Source of the DNA: Acidimicrobiales bacterium
GTDB taxonomy: Bacteria > Actinomycetota > Acidimicrobiia > Acidimicrobiales > RAAP-2
Reading direction: 5' to 3'
NCBI GenBank assembly: GCA_017883125.1
Contig: JADGOD010000186.1
Span: 1 to 8,696, forward strand
DNA length: 8,696 nucleotides
In this document: positions 1 through 5,759 of the stretch, piece after piece
How the letters are laid out: every line of letters begins with the position of its first letter
Numbering within the stretch: the first letter of the stretch is position 1
The notes under the pieces: model-generated
The model's database searches: none
What the model was told of the DNA's origin: nothing
What the model saw: the letters and a program-made list of their open reading frames with translations, nothing else
Made by a program: the position numbers and the translations under genes

Positions 1-405
1 AGAGAGCCAGCGGCCGTATGTGGCGTCCAGGACGTCGGGCTCGAGCTTCTCCAGGTGGAGATCGCCGAGGACGGGCCGGATCCGGTGCTCGATCTTGCGA
101 CGATTCTCTTCGAGCGTTCGCGGCCTCTGCTTGCCGTTCGCCTCGGAGACCTCGAGCCAGCGGTCAAGGAGCTGGCCGACCGTCGCGGAAGTCCGGTCGA
201 ACTTGCTGTCGTCGACGTCTTTGACGAACCGCCCTAACGCTTTCTCGGCTTTTGCCCTACTGCCGACGAAGGTCTTTGTGACCTGTCGGGGCTTGCCCGT
301 GATGGGGTCTGGGCCGGAAAACGCACGGAGCTCCCAATGGTCCGTCGACCGTTGTCTCATGGTGCCGGTGCCGGGAAAACGCTTGGAAATCCCTGTTTCT
401 GCCAT
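1..405 (-). CDS. Tyrosine-recombinase (phage-type) integrase, N-terminal part
   Basis: Probable site-specific tyrosine recombinase that inserts and excises a mobile element at the neighbouring tRNA gene. Only the first 135 residues are in the window; the protein continues past position 1. Residues about 16-60 (WELRAFSGPDPITGKPRQ, then KTFVGSRAKAEKALGRF) match the AP2-like arm-DNA-binding domain of actinophage and ICE integrases. Residues about 73-135 (TVGQLLDRWLEV, RPRTLEENRRKIEHRI, PVLGDLHLEKLEPDVLDA) match the SAM-like core-binding domain. The catalytic domain with its R-H-R-Y residues would lie outside, so activity cannot be judged. The ATG at 405 is chosen because a TANNNT box lies 6 nt upstream and the family N-terminus fits; an in-frame GTG at 423 is an alternative. 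The gene points away from the tRNA 3' end, as expected for an integrase at the edge of an integrated element. Confidence 0.88.
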   Translation of the reverse strand, partial: MAETGISKRFPGTGTMRQRSTDHWELRAFSGPDPITGKPRQVTKTFVGSRAKAEKALGRFVKDVDDSKFDRTSATVGQLLDRWLEVSEANGKQRPRTLEENRRKIEHRIRPVLGDLHLEKLEPDVLDATYGRWLS

Positions 406-411
406 GCCCCA

Positions 412-417
412 ACTGTA
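412..417 (-). promoter_or_regulatory. Candidate -10 box of the integrase gene
   Basis: On the minus strand this reads TACAGT, fitting TANNNT, and ends 6 nt before the integrase ATG. There is no well-placed Shine-Dalgarno site, so a leaderless transcript is plausible. The expected -35 region falls inside the tandem repeat at 425-446 and does not resemble TTGACA. Weak evidence by itself. Confidence 0.3.
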
Positions 418-424
418 CTCCACA

Positions 425-446
425 TTAGGGCATCTTTAGGGCATCT
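425..446. repeat. Perfect tandem repeat, two 11-bp units
   Basis: TTAGGGCATCT occurs twice head to tail (425-435 and 436-446) with no mismatch; on the minus strand the unit is AGATGCCCTAA. The pair lies between the integrase start and the tRNA-Val 3' end. Short direct repeats here are typical of arm-type sites bound by the integrase N-terminal domain or of excisionase sites. The repeats also cover the expected -35 region of the integrase gene, so an operator is equally possible. The repeat is seen directly; its role is inferred. Confidence 0.85.
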
Positions 447-450
447 CCCC

Positions 451-479
451 GGTCCCAAGCGGAGAAACCGCCTCTGACC
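451..479 (-). other. Imperfect stem-loop immediately after the tRNA-Val 3' end
   Basis: Outer arms GGTC (451-454) and GACC (476-479) pair, and inner arms GCGG (459-462) and CCGC (468-471) enclose the loop AGAAA, with unpaired bases between the stems. It abuts the encoded CCA. It has no U-run, so it is not a standard intrinsic terminator. It could be a tRNA 3' trailer structure or part of the recombination site. Short stems make it low confidence. Confidence 0.3.
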
Positions 480-507
480 TGGTGGGCGCTGCGGGACTCG
501 AACCCAC
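480..507 (-). other. Candidate attachment-site (att) core in the tRNA-Val 3' end
   Basis: This covers the T-arm, acceptor strand, discriminator and CCA of the tRNA gene. Integrases of this type usually recombine in the 3' end of a tRNA gene and restore it with an identical segment carried by the element. The neighbouring integrase pointing away from this end supports the assignment. The second copy, which would fix the core limits, should lie to the left outside the window, so the boundaries are approximate. Confidence 0.4.
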
Positions 508-556
508 GACCTCAGCCGTGTGAAGGCTGCGCTCTAACCAGCTGAGCTAAGCGCCC
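480..556 (-). tRNA. tRNA-Val, anticodon CAC
   Basis: Complete tRNA gene on the minus strand. The acceptor stem is 7 perfect pairs (GGGCGCT at 556-550 with AGCGCCC at 490-484), followed by discriminator A (483) and an encoded CCA (482-480). The D-arm contains TAGCTCAGCTGGTTAGAGC. The anticodon stem CAGCC/GGCTG holds the loop TTCACAC, giving anticodon CAC for the valine codon GUG. The T-arm reads GTGGG-TTCGAGT-CCCGC. All elements are intact, so if an element is inserted here the tRNA has been kept functional. Confidence 0.97.
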
Positions 557-644
557 TTGGCCGATGAGATAGTTCTCGCCGGTAAGACCTCCTGAGGTTA
601 CTCGCTGCCGGCCCCCACCATCCGAGAACACCCGGTGGCTCCGA

Positions 645-650
645 TAGCCT
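645..650 (+). promoter_or_regulatory. Candidate -10 box for a leaderless transcript
   Basis: TAGCCT fits TANNNT and ends exactly 7 nt before the GTG at 658. No Shine-Dalgarno site precedes that GTG, so transcription probably starts at or next to it. No clear -35 hexamer is visible. The rest of 557-657 would hold the tRNA-Val promoter on the other strand, but I see no convincing one. Confidence 0.4.
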
Positions 651-657
651 CGGCACC

Positions 658-1479
658 GTGAGCGACGAATCCACTGACACCAATGAACCCTCTGACGTGG
701 CACCGAGAGGCTTCACCGAGAGGTTCTTGAAGCCGAAGAAGGCCAAGCGAGAGCCCGACGTCTTCGCACAGAAGATCATCCCGCCGAGCGATCGCAAGAA
801 GGCGATGCAGACGATGAATCTCGTCGAGATCCGGTTGGGCTACATCGCTGCCGGCTATGCGGCCTTCATCGGCGGTCTGGCCAGCTTCCTGTTTCCGAAG
901 ACTCGCACCGTGCACGAAGCCCCCGTCAAGGGCGTGTGCACCTACCCCTACAGCTTCCATGGGACCAACCACTCGACCTGCTGGGCTGAGGTCTCAAACG
1001 AGATCCTCCTGTTGTCCTTCATCACGCTGGTCTTCGCCCTGGGCATCTTCCTCGCCGTCAAGTTCCGCAAGCGGGTTTTGACGACCTTCGCGTCGGTGCT
1101 CGCCGGTGCGGCCTTCTTCGGCATCGCTTATTACGGGGTCATGATCGCCGCCCCCTTCCTCATCTACGGTGGCTGGCTCTTCATGCGCGCTCGACGCATC
1201 CAGAAGTACGGCACGACCGATGCCAAGCAGGTCGCCGGTCTCGCCGGACAGGACCGCGCTGCGCGCAAGGCAGGACAGACGCCTCCTAACGCGACGCCGA
1301 AGGCCACGAGAACCTCGTCGACCTCATCGACGTCAAAGGCCAAAACCGCCACCTCGACGCCTTCGAAGCGCTACACCCCGAAGAAGCCGACGCGGAAGAA
1401 GCCAACAACTCCCCCGGCGGAGGAGAAGAAGCCATCGAAGTGGCGTGCCCGCCTAGAGGGGCTCGACAAGGAGGGCTGA
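658..1479 (+). CDS. Predicted membrane protein with basic C-terminal tail, function unknown
   Basis: A 273-residue protein I do not recognise. The N-terminus (1-59) is polar and basic, with RFLKPKKAKREPDVFAQKI at 22-40. Hydrophobic segments lie at about 60-79, 115-134, 140-157 and 158-176, giving four likely transmembrane helices with both ends in the cytoplasm. The loop between helices 1 and 2 (80-113) would face outward and has two cysteines, C94 and C108, that could form a disulfide. From about 200 to 262 is a low-complexity tail rich in Lys, Thr, Ser, Pro and Ala, ending in a charged segment (KWRARLEGLDKEG). GTG 658 is chosen because of the TANNNT box 7 nt upstream. Its 3' end overlaps the convergent regulator gene by 27 bp. 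Nothing visible ties it to the lipid operon. Confidence 0.85.
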   Translation: MSDESTDTNEPSDVAPRGFTERFLKPKKAKREPDVFAQKIIPPSDRKKAMQTMNLVEIRLGYIAAGYAAFIGGLASFLFPKTRTVHEAPVKGVCTYPYSFHGTNHSTCWAEVSNEILLLSFITLVFALGIFLAVKFRKRVLTTFASVLAGAAFFGIAYYGVMIAAPFLIYGGWLFMRARRIQKYGTTDAKQVAGLAGQDRAARKAGQTPPNATPKATRTSSTSSTSKAKTATSTPSKRYTPKKPTRKKPTTPPAEEKKPSKWRARLEGLDKEG

Positions 1480-2049
1480 GCGCAGGAGGCCGAGGACGTC
1501 GGCCCGGCGTCGAACCAGCGACCGTGCGGTCGGCTCTTCGCCACACGCTCTGAGAACCTCGACTTCGGTCACCATCCCGATCACCGTCGAGTACATCGCC
1601 AGGAGTAGGAGGTTCGGATCGCTCCGGCGCATCCGGCCGGCATCCATCTCCGCCTGGAGGAACGCCGTCGCCCGGTGGACGAGCGGCTGCAGGGCCTCGG
1701 TCATCTGGGTGGCCGGAGGCGGCCCGAGTCGAGCCACCTCGCGCACGAGTCCCAAGAGGGCAGGGCGGTGTGCCGCCAAGCGGAAGACGGAGCGCACGAT
1801 CGCCTCGACCCGTCCCCAGCCTTCGCCCGCGCTGCTGAGGGCCGATTCGAGCGCCTCGGACAGCTCGCCGGCGCTCCGGGCGATGACTGCCGACATGAGG
1901 GCTTCCTTCGACGGGAACCAGTAGAGGATCGACTGCTTCGAGATCTCGAGCTGGGAGGCCAGGGCGTCAAGGGACGTGACGTCATAGCCCCGCGTCCCGA
2001 AGGATTCGAGCGCTGCATCCAAGATCCGGTCTGATGTTGAGGTCGTCAC
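1453..2049 (-). CDS. TetR-family transcriptional regulator
   Basis: A 198-residue one-component regulator, normal length for TetR proteins. Residues about 8-54 form the DNA-binding domain: RILDAALESFGTRGYDVTSL, then the helix-turn-helix (DALASQLEISKQSILYWFPS) and the KEALM start of helix 4. The rest is the variable helical ligand-binding and dimer domain; the ligand cannot be read from sequence. The gene is divergent from the four-gene lipid operon with only 47 bp between the start codons, and a perfect palindrome lies there, so it most likely represses both itself and the operon, perhaps released by an acyl-CoA or lipid intermediate (inference). The GTG at 2049 has no Shine-Dalgarno site but has TACCAT 7 nt upstream, suggesting a leaderless mRNA. 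The 3' end overlaps the convergent membrane-protein gene. Confidence 0.93.
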   Translation of the reverse strand: MTTSTSDRILDAALESFGTRGYDVTSLDALASQLEISKQSILYWFPSKEALMSAVIARSAGELSEALESALSSAGEGWGRVEAIVRSVFRLAAHRPALLGLVREVARLGPPPATQMTEALQPLVHRATAFLQAEMDAGRMRRSDPNLLLLAMYSTVIGMVTEVEVLRACGEEPTARSLVRRRADVLGLLRSALLVEPL

Positions 2050-2050
2050 T

Positions 2051-2062
2051 TACCAAATGGTA
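2051..2062. promoter_or_regulatory. Palindromic candidate operator for the TetR-family regulator
   Basis: TACCA-AA-TGGTA is a perfect inverted repeat with 5-bp arms and a 2-bp centre. It lies one base from the regulator's start codon, covers that gene's -10 box and touches the -35 box of the divergent operon. One bound dimer pair could therefore block both promoters. The palindrome is seen directly; the binding is inferred from position. Confidence 0.6.
2057..2062 (-). promoter_or_regulatory. Candidate -10 box of the TetR-family regulator gene
   Basis: On the minus strand this reads TACCAT (TANNNT) and ends 7 nt before the GTG at 2049, the spacing expected of a leaderless start. It is the right arm of the palindrome plus one central base, so operator binding would mask it. 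No good -35 hexamer is visible. Confidence 0.45.
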
Positions 2063-2089
2063 GACAAATCGCCGCCAAGATGCTAGAAA
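2061..2089 (+). promoter_or_regulatory. Candidate promoter of the four-gene lipid operon
   Basis: TAGACA (2061-2066, five of six to TTGACA) and TAGAAA (2084-2089, four of six to TATAAT) are 17 bp apart. The -10 ends 7 nt before the ATG at 2097, so the transcript would be leaderless; there is no Shine-Dalgarno site before that ATG. The -35 box overlaps the end of the palindrome, placing the promoter under likely TetR control. Confidence 0.5.
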
Positions 2090-2096
2090 CTCACGA

Positions 2097-4499
2097 ATGG
2101 GCGTCACAACAACGCTTCGGGGGCGCCGATTCTTCATCACCGGCGGGACCGGATTTCTCGGTACTGCACTTGTCGAACGGATCCTCCGAACAATTCCAGA
2201 CTCGAGCGTGGTCCTGCTGATTCGACCGGGACGTCGGGCCACGGCCATGGATCGGGCCCTCAAGGAGATCATCCGCAACGACTGCTTCGATCGGTTGCGC
2301 TCCGAGCTGGGTGACTCGTTCAGCGAGCAGATCCGATCCCGGGTGTCCGCCGTCGCCGGTGACGTGACGAGCGAGATGCTGGGCCTCGACGACGCCGGAC
2401 TCGACGAGCTGTCCACCTGCGACACGGTGGTGCACTCCGCCGCTGCCGTCTCCTTCGACTCCCCCCTCGACCAGGCGGTCGAGATCAACCTGCTCGGCCC
2501 AAGCCGGGTTGCCGCCGCGGTGACCGAGGCTCGGACCCGCGCCGAGGCTGACGGCCGCACGGGACCGAGCCACATGATCGCGGTCTCCACCTGCTACGTG
2601 GCGAGCACCTTCCAGGGCGAGGCTCGCGAGCACCTCCTCGGCGAGAACCGCTTCGACGTTGCCGTCGACTGGCGCCATGAGGTCACCGCCGCCCGCCGGC
2701 TGCGTGACGACCTCGAGGCCGAGTCCCGTCGCTCTCCTATCCAGGATGAGGTGACCAAGCGAGCGAGGCGCGAGCTCGGTGCAGCCGGCAGCCACGTCGT
2801 CGCCATCCGCGCCGAGAAGCTCCGTGAGGAGTGGGTCCGTCAGCAGCTCGTCGATGCAGGGACCACCAGGTCGCGTGCTCTCGGTTGGCCTGACGCCTAC
2901 CCCTACACGAAGGCTCTCGGCGAGCGCGCCCTTGTCGAGGCCCATGGGCCGAAGAGCACCGCACCGCTGCCGATCTCGATAGTCCGACCTTCGATCATCG
3001 AGTCAGCCGTCTCCGAGCCGACACCGGGCTGGATCCGCGGCTTCCGGATGGCCGAGCCGATCATCGTCTCCTATGCGCGTGGCCTGCTGCGTGAGTTCCC
3101 TGGGGTTCCCGAAGGGATCGTCGACGTGATCCCCGTCGACATGGTGGTCGCCGATATCCTCGTGGTCGCCGCCCACGGACCCGAGCCCGAGGAGGTGGCG
3201 GTCTATCAGGTCGCCTCCGGCGTGAGGAACCCGCTTCGCTACGGTCGCCTCGTCGAGCTCGTCCAGGCCTGGTTCACCGAGCGCCCGCTCTACGACGACC
3301 AGGGCCAGCCGATCTCGGTCCCCGCCTGGTCCTTCCCTGGCCGAGGACGCGTCCAGCGTCAGCTCAAGCGCGCCACCGCTGGCATCGACGCCGTCGAGAA
3401 GATCCTCACCTCGCTCCCCCTGCGCGGGAAGCGAGCAGCGCTGTCTTCGGACCTCGAAGAGCGCAGCGTGATGGCCAAGCGCGCCCTCGGCTACGTCGAG
3501 CTCTACGGCTCCTACACCGAGACCGAGGCGCGCTACCGGATCGACCGGACCCTGGCGCTGTTCGATGCGCTCGACGACGACGACAAGATCCTCTTCGCCT
3601 GCGATCCGGCGACGATCGACTGGGACCGCTACGTCAGCGAAATCCACCTCCCGTCCATCGTGCGCCACGCCCGAGTTCGCACCGCACCGGGCACCCAGGT
3701 CATGGCCGATCGCCAGGAGCGAGGCCGCAAGGCCGTCCTCGCTCCTGAGCGCCAGCTGGCCGTCTTCGACCTCGAGAACACCCTGATGGCGTCCAACGTG
3801 GTCGACACCTTCGCGTGGTTCGCCAGCCGGCACCTTCCCAAGGGTGCGCGCGCATCGTTCATCGCCGAGCTGCTGCGCGACGGACCGCAGCTCCTCGCTC
3901 TCGACCGCCGAGATCGCGGCGACTTCCTCCGCACCTTCTACCTGCGCTACGAAGGCGCCCCAGTCGAACAGCTCCGCGCCGACTCGTGGGAGCTCTTCGC
4001 CGAGCAGCTCCTCCTGCGCTCGTATCCCGAGGGCATCGCCCGGGTCCGCGAGCATCGCCGTCTCGGTCACCGCACCCTGCTGATCACCGGAGCGCTCGAC
4101 GTAGTGATCGAGCCATTCGCCCCCCTGTTCGACGACGTCATCTGCGCCAAGCTCGGTCAGGTCGACGGTCGGTTCACCGGACGGATGGAGGAGCTCCCCC
4201 CCATCGGCGAGGCCCGGGCCAACGTGCTCGAGGAGTACGCAGAGACCCACGGGCTGCGTCTCGCCGACTCGGTGGCCTACGCCGACTCGGCCTCGGACCT
4301 CGCACTTCTCGAGGCGGTCGGCTTCCCGGTCGCCGTCAACCCCGAAGCGCGGCTGGCCACCATCGCCCGCCGTCGTGGATGGCTCGTCGAGCACTGGGAT
4401 CGGGCGAAGGGCGGGGCCTCGCGCTCGCTGCCACTCGGTCGCTTCGATGAGGCCCGTCCCGGAGCCCCGTGGCGTCAGATCGGCGGGTCACCGCGATGA
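2097..4499 (+). CDS. Fatty acyl-CoA reductase fused to a HAD-IB phosphatase-like domain
   Basis: An 800-residue two-domain fusion. Residues about 10-360 are an extended short-chain dehydrogenase of the male-sterility/fatty acyl-CoA reductase type: NADP-binding TGGTGFLG (15-22), VVHSAAAVSFDSP (111-123), STCYVAS (164-170), catalytic Y268-x3-K272 in AYPYTKALGE, and VDVIPVD (342-348). Residues about 450-525 (ALGYVELYGSYTETEARYRI, FACDPATIDWDRY, HLPSIVRHARV) resemble a FAR C-terminal region. Residues about 552-770 are a HAD subfamily IB domain: motif I D558-L-E560-N-T562, motif II T664 (LLITGA), motif III position R707 (IGEARANVL), and motif IV D730-SAS-D734. The first domain should reduce an activated acyl chain to aldehyde or alcohol; the second should remove a phosphate, though E560 and R707 replace the usual Asp and Lys. 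First gene of the operon; its stop overlaps the next start (ATGA). The substrates are unknown. Confidence 0.9.
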   Translation: MGVTTTLRGRRFFITGGTGFLGTALVERILRTIPDSSVVLLIRPGRRATAMDRALKEIIRNDCFDRLRSELGDSFSEQIRSRVSAVAGDVTSEMLGLDDAGLDELSTCDTVVHSAAAVSFDSPLDQAVEINLLGPSRVAAAVTEARTRAEADGRTGPSHMIAVSTCYVASTFQGEAREHLLGENRFDVAVDWRHEVTAARRLRDDLEAESRRSPIQDEVTKRARRELGAAGSHVVAIRAEKLREEWVRQQLVDAGTTRSRALGWPDAYPYTKALGERALVEAHGPKSTAPLPISIVRPSIIESAVSEPTPGWIRGFRMAEPIIVSYARGLLREFPGVPEGIVDVIPVDMVVADILVVAAHGPEPEEVAVYQVASGVRNPLRYGRLVELVQAWFTERPLYDDQGQPISVPAWSFPGRGRVQRQLKRATAGIDAVEKILTSLPLRGKRAALSSDLEERSVMAKRALGYVELYGSYTETEARYRIDRTLALFDALDDDDKILFACDPATIDWDRYVSEIHLPSIVRHARVRTAPGTQVMADRQERGRKAVLAPERQLAVFDLENTLMASNVVDTFAWFASRHLPKGARASFIAELLRDGPQLLALDRRDRGDFLRTFYLRYEGAPVEQLRADSWELFAEQLLLRSYPEGIARVREHRRLGHRTLLITGALDVVIEPFAPLFDDVICAKLGQVDGRFTGRMEELPPIGEARANVLEEYAETHGLRLADSVAYADSASDLALLEAVGFPVAVNPEARLATIARRRGWLVEHWDRAKGGASRSLPLGRFDEARPGAPWRQIGGSPR

Positions 4500-5758
4500 A
4501 GGCCCTGATCATCGAGCGCAAGATCACCAGATTCATCGCCGCCCGCGTGGCATCGCGCTTCGGCTCGGGGCGCGGGGCAGGCCTCGGACCGCTGCGGCTC
4601 AGCACCGTGGAGGCTCCGCACATCGAGCGCGAGGGATGGGTCGGCATCACCCCGGTGCTCGCAGGGATCTGCGGAAGCGACCTGGCCACGGTCGACGGGC
4701 ACTCGAGCCACTACTTCGAGAACATCGTCAGCTTCCCGTTCGTCCCCGGCCATGAGGTGCTCGGGACGCTGAACGAGGACACCGTCAGCGCCACCGGAGC
4801 AGCGCTCGCCACAGGCGCTCGGGTGGTCATCCAGCCGGTCCTCGGCTGCGCCACACGCGGCCTCGCCCTCTGTGAGGCGTGTGCCCGCGACGACGTCGGT
4901 CGGTGTCAGTTCCTGGGCAGCGGGCATCTGCAGCCCGGGCTCCAGACCGGCTTCTGCGTCGACACCGGTGGTGGGTGGTCAGAGGGTCCCCTCATGGCGC
5001 ACACCAGTCAGATCTTCGGTGTCCCCGACGACCTGAGCGATGACGACGCGGTGACCATCGAGCCGATGGCCTGCGCGCTCCACGCCGCACTGCGATGTGG
5101 CGTCGACGAGACGACCACCGTGGCGATCATCGGCGCGGGGACTCTCGGGCTCGGCGTCATCGCCTCGCTCGACTTCCTCGCAGCGACCGGCCGCTCTCCG
5201 CGCCCGGCGGCGCTGATCGTCGGAGCCCGCTATCCGGTCCAGCGGGCCATGGCCACGCAGCTCGGTGCCGATGAGGTGGTCGAGCCAGACCAGCTCTCCC
5301 GGGCCGTGCGGGCCGCCACCCGGTCCCTGGTCGCTGGCAAGCCCTCTGGTCGCTCCGGTCAGCTGACCGGCGGTGCCGATGTCGTGGTCGACTGCGTCGG
5401 TTCGGCCGAGTCGCTCGCCGAGGCGCTTCGCATCGTCGCACCCGGCGGGAGAGTCGTGGTCGTCGGGATGCCCGGCAAGGTAACCCTCGATCTCGCCTCG
5501 CTCTGGCACCGTGAGGTGTCGATGGTCGGCGCCTACGCCTACGGCGTCGAGGAGCTCCCCGAGGGGACCGTGAGGACCTTCGACCTGGCCATCGAGATGG
5601 TGCGCCACCACGGCACCGGTCGCCTCGTCTCCGCCCGCTACCCGATCGACCGGTTCGAAGAGGCGTTGGCCCACGCTGGTGCCGCCGGACGCAGGGGTGC
5701 CGTCAAGATCGTATTCGAATCCGGCCCACGACGGGCCGTCGCAAAGAGGGAGGACTGA
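4496..5758 (+). CDS. Zinc-dependent medium-chain dehydrogenase
   Basis: A 420-residue MDR-superfamily NAD(P)-dependent alcohol/polyol dehydrogenase resembling the sorbitol/threonine dehydrogenase group. Likely catalytic zinc ligands are C59 (GICGSD), H86-E87 (PGHEVLG) and E189 (IEPMACALHA). Four cysteines (C118, C126, C129, C137) could hold the structural zinc, although the first interval is longer than usual. The nucleotide-binding glycines are G213-A-G215-TL-G218, followed by GARYPVQRAMATQLGADEVV and DCVGSAESLAEALRIVAPGG. After the first strand (MKALII) is an extra basic-hydrophobic stretch (residues about 7-30) not usual in the family. ATG 4496 is chosen over the in-frame upstream 4469 because it gives a 4-bp ATGA overlap with the preceding gene and has GGCGGG 8 nt upstream. 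It probably interconverts an alcohol and a ketone or aldehyde in the lipid pathway; the substrate is not identifiable. Confidence 0.92.
   Translation: MKALIIERKITRFIAARVASRFGSGRGAGLGPLRLSTVEAPHIEREGWVGITPVLAGICGSDLATVDGHSSHYFENIVSFPFVPGHEVLGTLNEDTVSATGAALATGARVVIQPVLGCATRGLALCEACARDDVGRCQFLGSGHLQPGLQTGFCVDTGGGWSEGPLMAHTSQIFGVPDDLSDDDAVTIEPMACALHAALRCGVDETTTVAIIGAGTLGLGVIASLDFLAATGRSPRPAALIVGARYPVQRAMATQLGADEVVEPDQLSRAVRAATRSLVAGKPSGRSGQLTGGADVVVDCVGSAESLAEALRIVAPGGRVVVVGMPGKVTLDLASLWHREVSMVGAYAYGVEELPEGTVRTFDLAIEMVRHHGTGRLVSARYPIDRFEEALAHAGAAGRRGAVKIVFESGPRRAVAKRED
5748..5754 (+). promoter_or_regulatory. Strong Shine-Dalgarno site that sets the LarA-like gene start
   Basis: GGGAGGA lies within the last codons of the dehydrogenase gene, 5 nt before the GTG at 5760. 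It is the best ribosome-binding site in the operon and excludes the in-frame upstream start at 5679, which would overlap the previous gene by 80 bp. Confidence 0.75.
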
Positions 5759-5759
5759 G

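Noticed and set aside
582..601. Short inverted repeat (GTAA...TTAC around CCTC-CT-GAGG) upstream of the tRNA gene
   Set aside because: The arms are only 4-5 bp and out of register by two bases. I see no clear link to a promoter or a regulator, so chance is a sufficient explanation.
1675..2034. Plus-strand open frame of 119 codons opposite the TetR gene
   Set aside because: It is antisense to the clear helix-turn-helix coding region, and the translation has no recognisable motif.
2091..2945. Minus-strand open frame of 284 codons opposite the reductase N-terminus
   Set aside because: It is antisense to the conserved Rossmann domain, has no family resemblance, and would cross the operon's start codon.
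3003..4394. Long open frame on the minus strand opposite the acyl-CoA reductase/HAD gene (463 codons)
   Set aside because: It lies wholly inside a gene with clear domain motifs. The translation is rich in Gly, Val, Asp and Glu without recognisable domains, as expected from reading opposite a GC-rich gene.
5679..5759. Upstream ATG start for the LarA-like protein
   Set aside because: It would overlap the dehydrogenase gene by 80 bp, adds residues without family similarity, and ignores the strong Shine-Dalgarno site in front of GTG 5760.
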